Positions 52,981 to 64,000 of a DNA stretch of 64,000 bases are shown piece after piece. This stretch comes from Congeria kusceri (Eukaryota > Mollusca > Bivalvia > Myida > Dreissenidae). Below the pieces are notes generated by a model. It worked only from the letters and a program-made list of their open reading frames with translations, had not been told where the DNA came from and made no database searches. The position numbers and the translations under genes are program-made. The DNA is taken from positions 42,141,048 to 42,205,047 of the forward strand of contig CM051034.1 in the NCBI GenBank assembly GCA_027627225.1, given 5' to 3'. Position 1 is the stretch's first letter. Each line of letters starts with the position of its first letter.

Positions 52981-53379
52981 AACATAGGTATATACGTAAC
53001 ATATATACACGCGTACACACGTACATACGTACGTACCCACGGACAGGGTAAAAACACTTTATGCCCACCATCATTACCTCCCCCACTTGATTTTTTGGAG
53101 AAGTAAGCGGAAACCAACACTTATGTTTTTATTTGGCCTTAGATCAAGTTTATAGGAAGAGAAATTGTTCTTTATAAAACTATGAACTCCATGTATATAT
53201 GTCAAAATAAATACCCATTTACACATTTTTACTTTGTTTGTAAAGATTAACGTTATTATGTACCACTGGTAATATGACATTCATTACCTAGTTAATGGTT
53301 TATAGATTTGCGCATGCAGACAATTAACAACCTTTACAACTACTACTCGGAATCGGATGCGGATCTTAACAGTCTTCAC

Positions 53380-53827
53380 AATAAGTTTGGAAAGGACTTG
53401 TCCATTCGGGCATAAAACAATAAGTTTGGCAAGGACTTGTCCATTCGGGCATAAACCAATAAGTTTGGCAAGGACTTGTCCATTCGGGCATAAACCAATA
53501 AGTTTGGCAAGAACTTGTCCATTCGGGCATAAACTATGTAATTTTGGAAAGGACTTGTCCATTCGGGCATAAACTATGTAATTTTGGAAAGGACTTGTCC
53601 ATTCGGGCATAAACTATGTAATTTTGGAAAGGACTTGTCCATTCGGGCATAAACTATGTAATTTTTGAAAAGTCTTGTCCATTCGGGCATAAACTATGTA
53701 ATTTTGGAAAAGGACTTGTCCATTCGGGCATAAACTATGTAATTTTGGAAAAGGACTTGTCCATTCGGGCATAAACTATGTAATTTTGGAAAAGGACTTG
53801 TCCATTCGGGCATAAACTATGTAATTT
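53380..53827. repeat. Minisatellite, 11 monomers (unit 8)
   Basis: Common arrangement without the TTTTTGAAAGG variant of its two neighbours. Confidence 0.95.
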
Positions 53828-56226
53828 CAACGAATCTACTTTGAACGCGTAATTAAGAAAAAAAATGTTTACATATTACTTAGTTAGTCAGTTCAAATGA
53901 CAGTCATCATCTTAACATAGTTATATGGAAAGAAAATAAAAGGAGTGTGATATATTTAGAGCAAACAGTCTGAAATAAATAATATTTATTGTTGGTGTTT
54001 TTTCTTTTATTTTTTTTTCTCTTTATTAATTATTTCATCCCACATGTACTTGCTCTTTCGGACAGACAGGTCATTGGCTTGCCATGGTCGATTATTACTT
54101 ATTACGGGCTTTGGACATACGAGTTTTTCGAAGAGTGATCTTAAGATAAACTAGAATGTCGAGGCAGCTAATTCCCTCCATGTACTGTGCAACTAATGCG
54201 TTATACAGCAAAATGTGGCAATTTGCTCTACCTCCAATAATAATGAAGCCTTCCGAAGTCCAGGATCCAGACGGTTATCAGGATCACCACCCAAATCTAA
54301 TCATTGGCCCGTTTCCATCCTTACCAGAGAAAATTTCATGCAAATTCTTTGTAACATGTTTGCGTTGGTATCGAATTTGGTTCAAATACAAACCAAATAC
54401 CATATACTTTCGCTAAACTGTCAATCTCATTAAAATCATCTCCACTCCAGTCTGTCGCTACTATCTTAGCCGCTGACTGGATTTGATGACTTCGCATTAG
54501 GGGTCACGTTCAGACGACCTTTTACGGAGCCAATCAAAGTGTTGCCTTCAAAATGTTGTGGTATAACTTCCTATGTAAACCACAAATACTACGCACGAAA
54601 TTAACGTGAACTTTGGATGTTTACTCGCCTAAGGTACCACTATATCCAGTGTTATCCCCGTGAAAATTAACTGTAAATGATTTATTTCCCAGGATAAGTT
54701 ACAAACGCATCACTTTTCAAACACCGTGGCCAAACTTTGCTGTGCAACAAGCAATTTCATTGGGCGCAGCACAGTTGATGTGTTATTTCCTGAAGGTCAT
54801 TTGAACGTGACCATACGATGTCTTCAGATCCTAACAATGTTAGGAATGAGATTATCTAAACTGTCTACATCGACAACTATTTTCATATAAAATAAAATTC
54901 TGAATATATGTCTGTACAAATGATAGTTGTTTATGCAAATAATATCAGCAAACTACAGTCAACATGCCACTTAAAGACTAGTATGGCTCGGACATATTAA
55001 CCTTACACTGACCTTGTGCATGAATTTGCATTGTATTACAAATCCGTCAAGATTAAAATACATTAAAATTATTAGTTTCCGTACTGGAATCAAGTTAACT
55101 TGATGTAAGTGTATTTTCACCGAAATACAGTTATGGTATTGTAAACAAGTGAAACGCGTGCAGGAAGAAAACAGTCTAAATATAGGAAGCAATTCAAACG
55201 CGTGAGATATGCTAATAGAGTTAATGAGTGTCAGGTTAATGAGTCCGAGCTTTATATATCGCTGTATCTGCATTGACTATGTTTATGTTGCAACGTTGCA
55301 TCATGCACGCGTTGGCAAGGTGTTGTCAAAGGTGGATTAGAACTTGGGAAGTGACAGTCAGTGCATCAATTTGAATCTTTATTTTCTATATAGCCACTTT
55401 CACGTCGTCTGAACATGCAGCCACGTATATTATATTGTTAATGTATACACTCAAATTTTCCCCTTATTTTAGTATATGTGCAGTGAAGTATAACTTAGCT
55501 GGAGGAAAAAAAATGCATTTACATGTATATAGTTTTGAGATCATGGCATTTATCCACCAAAACGTTAACAAATCTTCGGGGAGGTTTTACATTACGGCCT
55601 GTTCACAATGCGGAATTATAAATTTCACGTGTATACTGTATACATGTACACTGCGTCATTAATAGGCTTATATGTTTAAAGATGAGCGCTAATTAAATAA
55701 AATAATTAAAATACAAATCAGCGTATTTATGTTTAGAGATATAAATGGCAAGTAAGAAACCATGTCCATTAGCATATGAACATATCATGTAATAATTATA
55801 TATATGTGACCATATATGGTCTTTAACCCGAATGTATCATTCATTATAACGCACTTTTCTTGCTGTTTTCTTTAAAATATACTATTAAAACAATATAACT
55901 ATTGAAATTTATTTGCATCAGTTCTTCAGCGATCTTCTGTTTGTATTGGACTTCAGAGTTATTAGCAAACATAAGTCCAGGTATGTGTCAGGTTATAAGT
56001 TGAAAAACTTTCGAATATCGTTAAATGCCTAAACAGATTTAATATAAGGACATGATCCTTTTAACTATGCGCTGTACAGTCTCGATTGAAACAGAAAATC
56101 AATCTCAAGCACGTCTAGATTATGATGAAAGGGCAGACACTCCTGCCGTGACAACGATAAATACACGATATTTTCCCATGAATGGTGATGCAATAGTTGC
56201 TCACACTCGCATGAGTTTAAGGTGTA

Positions 56227-56341
56227 AGCCGCCAACCAATCAGCGTTCGGGACGTGACCGAGGCATCCAATCAGCGTCGATTTTGTTGGTATTTCATGGG
56301 AACTAACTGAACAGTTCCGATTTGTATTTACTATAGTAAAC
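56227..56341 (+). promoter_or_regulatory. Promoter-like block, copy 8
   Basis: CCAAT boxes at 56236 and 56267, all elements intact. Confidence 0.5.
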
Positions 56342-56647
56342 ATGGCGCGTTACGCTAACTTATTAAGTGTGCTAATTGTGTTTCTTTATTCTTAATGTAA
56401 CGCAGACGCTAAGGTGTTTGGTAAATCTTTTGAAGATTTTAGAAATTTTCAAAAGCCTAATATTCAAAGCGATACGGATGGGATTATAAGTAGATTAAAG
56501 CGAAGCGCTTTGAATAAAACTGAATTGAGTAAAGCAGACCACGCTTTTTCTCATTCACAAAATTTAACCTTGTCAAGTACAGAGTTTTCTTTAAATGGTG
56601 CAAATGACAATGAAGTTTTCGTACATTGGAGTGGTGCCGAAAATAAT
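56342..56647 (+). pseudogene. SorLA-like exon 1, copy 8 (nonsense codon)
   Basis: Carries the same Thr12-to-Ile change and the same TAA at codon 18 (56393-56395) as copy 7, so both descend from one broken copy or exchanged sequence. Residue 101 is Asn, not His, which separates it from copy 7. The donor GTGAGT is at 56648. Confidence 0.75.
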
Positions 56648-56943
56648 GTGAGTATATTTTAACTCTTTGATTGTGTTGTGTCATTTTGATTAAATATAAA
56701 CATTTGTTCAGTCAATTAAATAACTAACATTTTTCCATGTTTACATTTTTTGTGTTACGTCACAACTTGGCGACTGCTATAATTAATCGGATAAGGCATT
56801 ATTTATACGGTCGATTTAATTGAGACCTGATTTATGTGGTTCAACTTTAATACGTGTTTCAATATAACTACTGGGGTAAAATAATGTATGAAATATATTT
56901 AATTGGTGATGACATCCCAAATTGGTAAAATCGGCTGTGGCCC

Positions 56944-57649
56944 TGCTGCTGGTGATGATGATGATGATGGTAGTGGTGGTGGTATTTCTAATGAAGATAA
57001 ATATTGGTATTCATAATATGAATACATGGCATTGTTTCTGTTAGTTAATTGATGTGTTAGAAATGCTGTGAGTTGATGTGGCTATTAAATATTTTATCTG
57101 AGTGATGGTGGTTGTAATGTTGTGAAACATTGTTGTTGGTGTTGTTGACTGTAATTGGGAATGTTGCTACTGAAGATGAAAGTGATGTTGTTGCTAGCAG
57201 CTTTAAATGTTGTTAATTGCGAGGGAACTGGTTTTTAAGGTGGTGGTAGTGGTTTATATGTTCCTGCTGCTACTGAAGATTTTGTTGTTGTTGCAAATGA
57301 TGGTGGTATTGGTTTTAGGTTTGGCTTTTATTTTATTTTATGTTTGAGGTAATAATGTACACACTGTACTCATTATGATAATGATGGTTTTGGAATATGT
57401 GCTAGTAAGGTATGTTGCTCATGATGATGAAAGTGGTGGTGGTAATGGAAGTTAGATATTTCTGTTTGTTGTTGTTCACATGATAATTATGATGTTGAGG
57501 TGTGTGTTTGTACTGGCAGGTAATACTGTTGAGAATTATGATGGCGGTGATGATGATGGTGATAATGATGATGATGATAATGAAGATGATGCTGCTGGTG
57601 ATGTCAGTTATGATGATGGTGGTGGTGGTGATGATGATGATGATGGTGA
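56944..57649 (+). repeat. G/T-rich cryptic simple repeat (unit 8)
   Basis: Has GTCAGTTATGATG as in unit 7 and a private T-to-C change in TAGCAGCTTTAAATG near 57201. Confidence 0.85.
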
Positions 57650-57814
57650 TTTAGCTTGTTGACCCTAGTATTGTTAGACATGTTATGTCTGAAATTTGAT
57701 TTATCATCTGCAAATTGGTTAACCGACGTACAGGAGGTGTGTTGTATTTCACAAACAAAATAACACCACGGATGCTATAAATCGCAGCACATAGTACGAT
57801 GCAATAAAGCAAAC

Positions 57815-58120
57815 GTACGGCGGCATAGAGTGGACATGATAAATATTTTATTTAACACGTGCGCACGTGATGCTTAAACGTGTTAACTATCACGTGCGCA
57901 CGTGTTAACTATCACGTGCGCACGTGTTAGCTACCACGTGCGCACGTGTTAGTCATCACGTGCGCACGTGTTAACTATCACGTGCGCACGTGTTAACTTT
58001 CACATGCGCACGTGATGATAAACACGTGCGCACGTGGTAGCTAACACGTGCGCACGTGAAAACATCACGTGCGCACGTGTTAAATAAAATATTTATCATG
58101 TCCCTTCTATGCCGCCGTAC
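57815..58120. mobile_element. Foldback MITE-like element (unit 8)
   Basis: Shares the perfect last palindrome with unit 7. Confidence 0.8.
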
Positions 58121-58890
58121 AAACAACACGAATGCGTACATCGATATAGTTTCTTCATTATCCCGTATTTACTTGAACAAGGCTTAATTAACTGGCTTAT
58201 TAGGCGTTAAAAAAAAGTTGTTTGCTTCCGCTTACCCGAGCCCCTCGTAAATTTTTCCGCCGACCCTAGAACTTTGTTTGCCTCTCGATCATTTTCTGAT
58301 TTCGGGTCAAAAGTGCAGTTTTCGCGTATATGCGGCTTTTTGGTAATTCATATTTTGAAAAAGTAAATTTCAAATTCATATTGTAAAATGAATATGACCT
58401 TATTTTTAGCTAAGGTACAGTTTCTTTGATGGGAGGCGTTTAAACATTGTCAATGCAGTCTAATATACCTAAACTGTGTGGTGAATATGCCGCTTAGGAA
58501 AAAGTTAAAGAAAAACTAGAAATGTGTCCACTGCAGACATGGATGCCCCCACCTATGCAGCCATTTCTACATGGCGCCACTTTGTCTGTATGCATACAAA
58601 TTATTTGCAAAAGGATAATTGTCCTTTAATATTGTACTTTCTGCTAATGTATTCTCTTCTTCTGCGAAGTAAGTTGAGGTATCACAAAATAGTTTTAGTC
58701 CTTGACAAAAAAATGAATAAAGGGTAGTAATTAAAACTGTTGGGCAATTATGAGTTATGGTTCTTGTATGCTTTACTTACTCTCTCTTGCTATCTTAAAT
58801 CATTTTGTGCAGAATCAACAAAATGTATTTTATCATTTTTTAATTATTCTTTGCAAACTCGTTACTAAAGAAAGTAATTCACTAACTTCA

Positions 58891-60420
58891 CAAGTCAGGT
58901 TCTTGCATGCGACACACCATCTGGTGATGGTGATCATTTCTGCAAATTTATCTGAAAATCCCTGCATGCATGAACATATTATGCTCTGGACAATTATTTG
59001 ACCTTTGACCTTGATTAGTGACCTTGACCTTTTAGCTACAGACCTGTTTCTTAAACGCCACATGCCGTCTCATAATGCTTAGCACTTCTGCCAAGTTATT
59101 TGAAAATTCTTCCACGCCGGAAAAAATTATACTTCGGACAAAGACAATGGCTTAAACTCTTATATTTTACCTTTGAACTTTAATTGTGACCTTGACTTTA
59201 TAGCAAAGGACCTGGTTGTTGCACGCCGTCTCATAATGCTTATCACTTCTGTCAAGTAATTTGAAAATTATTCCATGCCGGACAAATGTATGCTCTGGAC
59301 AGAGTCTATGGAATTAATTCTTTTATTTGACCTTTGATCTTTAAGTGTAACCTTGACATTGGACCTAGTTCTTATGTGCGACACACAGTCTTATAATGAT
59401 TATCACTTCTGCCAAGTTATTTGAAAATCCTTCGATGCTGGACGAAGTTATTGCCTTGCCAAAATCTTAACATATATACATATACTTGACATTTGACCTT
59501 TAAGTGTGACATTGACCTTGGACCAAGGCACCTGGTTCTTTCACGCGAGACACCGCCGCGTAATGCTTATCACTTGTGCCAAGGTATTTGAAAATCCTTC
59601 CCTGCTGAACAACATTTTCCTCCGGGCAGGGTCTATGGCTTAAATTCTTATAGATGACCTTTGACCTTTAAGTGTGACCCTGACCTTGGACCTAGGGACT
59701 TGATTCTTGCGCACGACACACCGTCTCACTACGTGTAGCACTTCTGCCAAGTTATTTGAAAATCTTTTCCCCCAGGAACAAATTATGATCCGGAATGTGT
59801 TTATGGCTTCAATTCTTAACTGAGACATTTGACCTTTAAGTGTACCTTGTCCTTGAACCAAGGAACCTGGTTCTGGCGCTCGACACACCGTCTCACCATG
59901 CTTAGCACTTCTGCCAAGTTATTTGAAAATCCTTCCCTGCTGGACAATATATTGCTCCGGCGAGTATCTATGGCTTAACTTCTTATATTTGACCTTTGAC
60001 CTTTAAGTGTGACCTTGACCTTGGACCTAGGGACCTGATTCTGGGGCACGACACACCATCTCACCACGCGTATCACTTCTGCCAAGCCATTTGAAAATCC
60101 TTCCCCGCAAAGTTATGCTCCGGACAGTGTATATGGTTTAAATACTTATATTTGACATTTGACCTTTAGATGTGACCTTGGCCTTGAAGATAGTTACCTG
60201 GTTATTGAAATTCCTCCCATGCTGGACAAAATTATGCTCCCGTCTGGGTCCATCGCTTAAATTATTATATTTGACCTTAGAACTTTAAGTGTGACCTTGA
60301 CCTTGGACCTAGAGACCTGGTTCTTGCGCGCGACACACCGTCTCATTATGCATAACATTTCTGCCAAGATATTTGAAAATCCTCCAATCTGGCCAAAGTC
60401 ATTGTTCGGACAAGAATCAG
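58891..60420. repeat. TGACCT-rich satellite block, units 8/9
   Basis: Same monomer order. It has private changes in AAAGACAATGG near 59144 and ACACACAGTCTTA near 59387, and shares TATTTGACATTTG with the previous block. Confidence 0.9.
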
Positions 60421-60817
60421 AACATAGGTATATACGTAACATATATACACGCGTACACACGTACATACGTACGTACCCACGGACAGGGTAAACACTTTAT
60501 GCCCACCATCATTACCTCCCCCACTAGATTTTTTGGAGAAGTAAGCGGAAACCAACACTTATGTTTTTATTTGGCCTTAGATCAAGTTTATAGGAAGAGA
60601 AATTGTTCTTTATAAAACTATGAACTCCATGTATATATGTCAAAATAAATACCCATTTACACATTTTTACTTTGTTTGTAAAGATTAACGTTATTATGTA
60701 CCACTGGTAATATGACATTCATTACCTAGTTAATGGTTTATAGATTTGCGCATGCAGACAATTAACAACCTTTACAACTACTACTCGGAATCGGATGCGG
60801 ATCTTAACAGTCTTCAC

Positions 60818-61265
60818 AATAAGTTTGGAAAGGACTTGTCCATTCGGGCATAAAACAATAAGTTTGGCAAGGACTTGTCCATTCGGGCATAAACCAATAA
60901 GTTTGTCAAGGACTTGTCCATTCGGGCATAAACCAATAAGTTTGGCAAGAACTTGTCCATTCGGGCATAAACTATGTAATTTTTGAAAGGACTTGTCCAT
61001 TCGGGCATAAACTATGTAATTTTGGAAAGGACTTGTCCATTCGGGCATAAACTATGTAATTTTGGAAAGGACTTGTCCATTCGGGCATAAACTATGTAAT
61101 TTTTGAAAAGTCTTGTCCATTCGGGCATAAACTATGTAATTTTGGAAAAGGACTTGTCCATTCGGGCATAAACTATGTAATTTTGGAAAAGGACTTGTCC
61201 ATTCGGGCATAAACTATGTAATTTTGGAAAAGGGCTTGTCCATTCGGGCATAAACTATGTAATTT
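60818..61265. repeat. Minisatellite, 11 monomers (unit 9)
   Basis: It has TTTTTGAAAGG after monomer 4 as in unit 7, plus the private variants GTTTGTCAAGG near 60905 and AAAGGGCTTG near 61230. Confidence 0.95.
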
Positions 61266-63665
61266 CAACGAATCTACTTTGAACGCGTAATTAAGAAAAA
61301 AAATGTTTAGATATTACTTGGTTAGTCAGTTCAAATGACAGTCATCATCTTAACATAGTTATATGGAAAGAAAATAAAAGGAGTGTGATATATTTAGAGC
61401 AAACAGTCTGAAATAAATAATATTTATTGTTGGTGTTTTTTCTTTTATTTTTTTTTTCTCTTTATTAATTATTTCATCCCACATGTACTTGCTCTTTCGG
61501 ACAGACAGGTCATTGGCTTGCCATGGTCGATTATTACTTATTACGGGCTTTGGACATACGAGTTTTTCGAAGAGTGATCTTAAGATAAACTAGAATGTCG
61601 AGGCAGCTAATTCCCTCCATGTACTGTGCAACTAATGCGTTATACAGCAAAATGTGTCAATTTGCTCTACCTCCAATAATAATGAAGCCTTCCGAAGTCC
61701 AGGATCCAGACGGTTATCAGGATCACCACCCAAATCTAATCATTGGCCCGTTTCCATCCTTACCAGAGAAAATTTCATGCAAATTCTTTGTAACATGTTT
61801 GCGTTGGTATCGAATTTGGTTCAAATACAAACCAAATACCATATACTTTCGCTAAACTGTCAATCTCATTAAAATCATCTCCACTCCAGTCTGTCGCTAC
61901 TATCTTAGCCGCTGACTGGATTTGATGACTTCGCATTAGGGGTCACGTTCAGACGACCTTTTACGGAGCCAATCAAAGTGTTGCCTTCAAAATGTTGTGG
62001 TATAACTTCCTATGTAAACCACAAATACTACGCACGAAATTAACGTGAACTTTGGATGTTTACTCGCCTAAGGTACCACTATATCCAGTGTTATCCCCGT
62101 GAAAATTAACTGTAAATGATTTATTTCCCAGGATAAGTTACAAACGCATCACTTTTCAAACACCGTGGCCAAACTTTGCTGTGCAACAAGCAATTTCATT
62201 GGGCGCAGCACGGTTGATGTGTTATTTCCTGAAGGTCATTTGAACGTGACCATACGATGTCTTCAGATCCTAACAATGTTAGGAATGAGATTATCTAAAC
62301 TGTCTACATCGACAACTATTTTCATATAAAATAAAATTCTGAATATATGTCTGTACAAATGATAGTTGTTTATGCAAATAATATCAGCAAACTACAGTCA
62401 ACATGCCACTTAAAGACTAGTATGGCTCGGACATATTAACCTTACACTGACCTTGTGCATGAATTTGCATTGTATTACAAATCCGTCAAGATTAAAATAC
62501 ATTAAAATTATTAGTTTCCGTACTGGAATCAAGTTAACTTGATGTAAGTGTATTTTCACCGAAATACAGTTATGGTATTGTAAACAAGTGAAACGCGTGC
62601 AGGAAGAAAACAGTCTAAATATAGGAAGCAATTCAAACGCGTGAGATATGCTAATAGAGTTAATGAGTGTCAGGTTAATGAGTCCGAGCTTTATATATCG
62701 CTGTATCTGCATTGACTATGTTTATGTTGCAACGTTGCATCATGCACGCGTTGGCAAGGTGTTGTCAAAGGTGGATTAGAACTTGGGAAGTGACAGTCAG
62801 TGCATCAATTTGAATCTTTATTTTCTATATAGCCACTTTCACGTCGTCTGAACATGCAGCCACGTATATTATATTGTTAATGTATACACTCAAATTTTCC
62901 CCTTATTTTAGTATATGTGCAGTGAAGTATAACTTAGCTGGAGGAAAAAAAATGCATTTACATGTATATAGTTTTGAGATCATGGCATTTATCCACCAAA
63001 ACGTTAACAAATCTTCGGGGAGGTTTTACATTACGGCCTGTTCACAATGCGGAATTATAAATTTCACGTGTATACTGTATACATGTACACTGCGTCATTA
63101 ATAGGCTTATATGTTTAAAGATGAGCGCTAATTAAATAAAATAATTAAAATACAAATCAGCGTATTTATGTTTAGAGATATAAATGGCAAGTAAGAAACC
63201 ATGTCCATTAGCATATGAACATATCATGTAATAATTATATATATGTGACCATATATGGTCTTTAACCCGAATGTATCATTCATTATAACGCACTTTTCTT
63301 GCTGTTTTCTTTAAAATATACTATTAAAACAATATAACTATTGAAATTTATTTGCATCAGTTCTTCAGCGATCTTCTGTTTGTATTGGACTTCAGAGTTA
63401 TTAGCAAACATAAGTCCAGGTATGTGTCAGGTTATAAGTTGAAAAACTTTCGAATATCGTTAAATGCCTAAACAGATTTAATATAAGGACATGATCCTTT
63501 TAACTATGCGCTGTACAGTCTCGATTGAAACAGAAAATCAATCTCAAGCACGTCTAGATTATGATGAAAGGGCAGACACTCCTGCCGTGACAACGATAAA
63601 TACACGATATTTTCCCATGAATGGTGATGCAATAGTTGCTCACACTCGCATGAGTTTAAGGTGTA

Positions 63666-63780
63666 AGCCGCCAACCAATCAGCGTTCGGGACGTGACCGA
63701 GGCATCCAATCAGCGTCGATTTTGTTGGTATTTCATGGGAACTAACTGAACAGTTCCGATTTGTATTTACTATAGTAAAC
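63666..63780 (+). promoter_or_regulatory. Promoter-like block, copy 9
   Basis: CCAAT boxes at 63675 and 63706, all elements intact. Confidence 0.5.
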
Positions 63781-64000
63781 ATGGCGCGTTACGCTAACTT
63801 ATTAAGTGTGCTAATTGTGTTTCTTTATTCTTAATGTAACGCAGACGCTAAGGTGTTTGGTAAATCTTTTGAAGATTTTAGAAATTTTCAAAAGCCTAAT
63901 ATTCAAAGCGATACGGATGGGATTATAAGTAGATTAAAGCGAAGCGCTTTGAATAAAACTGAATTGAGTAAAGCAGACCACGCTTTTTCTCATTCACAAA
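63781..64000 (+). pseudogene. SorLA-like exon 1, copy 9 (nonsense codon, cut by window end)
   Basis: The first 220 bp of the exon. It has the same Ile12 and TAA at codon 18 (63832-63834) as copies 7 and 8. The part encoding the VPS10-like end and the donor lies beyond the window. Confidence 0.7.

Larger units (their letters stand above)
51998..59437. repeat. 7.4-kb tandem unit 8
   Basis: 7440 bp. Private changes are two extra A bases near 53050, an A-to-T change in CCACTTGATT near 53089 and a CTCT insertion near 58781. It carries the exon 1 nonsense codon. Residue 101 is Asn again, unlike units 6 and 7. Confidence 0.97.
59438..64000. repeat. 7.4-kb tandem unit 9 (cut by window end)
   Basis: The first 4563 bp of a further unit, ending inside exon 1. 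It has the exon 1 nonsense codon. The minisatellite variant with TTTTTGAAAGG is shared with unit 7 but not unit 8, and TATTTGACATTTG in the satellite is shared with unit 8 but not unit 7. CGCAGCACGGTTG has the older G. It is another mosaic, so sequence exchange between units is likely. Confidence 0.96.

Overview
The window looks like animal nuclear DNA, most probably from a mollusc and plausibly a bivalve. It is AT-rich and intron-like, with satellites, a minisatellite, a short inverted-repeat transposon and a metazoan-type secretory receptor exon with a eukaryotic splice donor. I see no bacterial operons, rRNA, tRNA or CRISPR. The mollusc assignment is an inference from the general look of the repeats and was not checked by a search. 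Almost all short open frames here are noise repeated once per repeat unit. The whole window is one tandem array of a unit of about 7.4 kb. Choosing the first base as the phase, units start at 1, 7440, 14921, 22360, 29795, 37169, 44563, 51998 and 59438. Their lengths are 7439, 7481, 7439, 7435, 7374, 7394, 7435 and 7440 bp, and the ninth is cut by the window end after 4563 bp. Neither edge of the array is inside the window, so the true copy number is at least nine. Units are nearly identical by eye and differ by scattered substitutions, small indels and one minisatellite monomer more or less. Layout of a unit (unit 1 coordinates): 1-983 is the end of a satellite with monomers of about 160 bp, rich in TGACCT motifs; 985-1045 is an alternating purine-pyrimidine stretch; 1381-1828 is a minisatellite of 39-41 bp monomers; about 2250-2375 is a possible worn retroelement tail; 2699-2896 is an open frame behind a splice-acceptor-like site, of doubtful meaning; 3816-3825 is a perfect CArG box; 4233-4347 is a compact promoter-like block with two CCAAT boxes 31 bp apart; 4348-4653 is a coding first exon; 4950-5655 is a G/T-rich cryptic simple repeat; 5821-6126 is a foldback inverted-repeat element full of CACGTG palindromes; and 6893-7439 is the start of the next satellite block. 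The only convincing coding sequence is the 102-codon first exon. It encodes a signal peptide, a short propeptide ending in a furin-type RLKR site, and the start of a mature chain whose last residues (SLN...VFVHWSGAENN) closely resemble the start of the mature VPS10 region of SORL1/SorLA. It ends at a phase-0 GTGAGT donor. No second exon appears in the window. The locus is therefore a tandem amplification of the promoter and first exon of a SorLA-like sorting receptor gene. Copies 1-6 are open. Copies 7-9 share a nonsense codon in the signal peptide, so the array kept growing, or was homogenised, after that copy died. If the rest of the gene lies downstream, the array would amount to a bank of alternative promoters feeding one exon 2. 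If not, the copies are orphan first exons.
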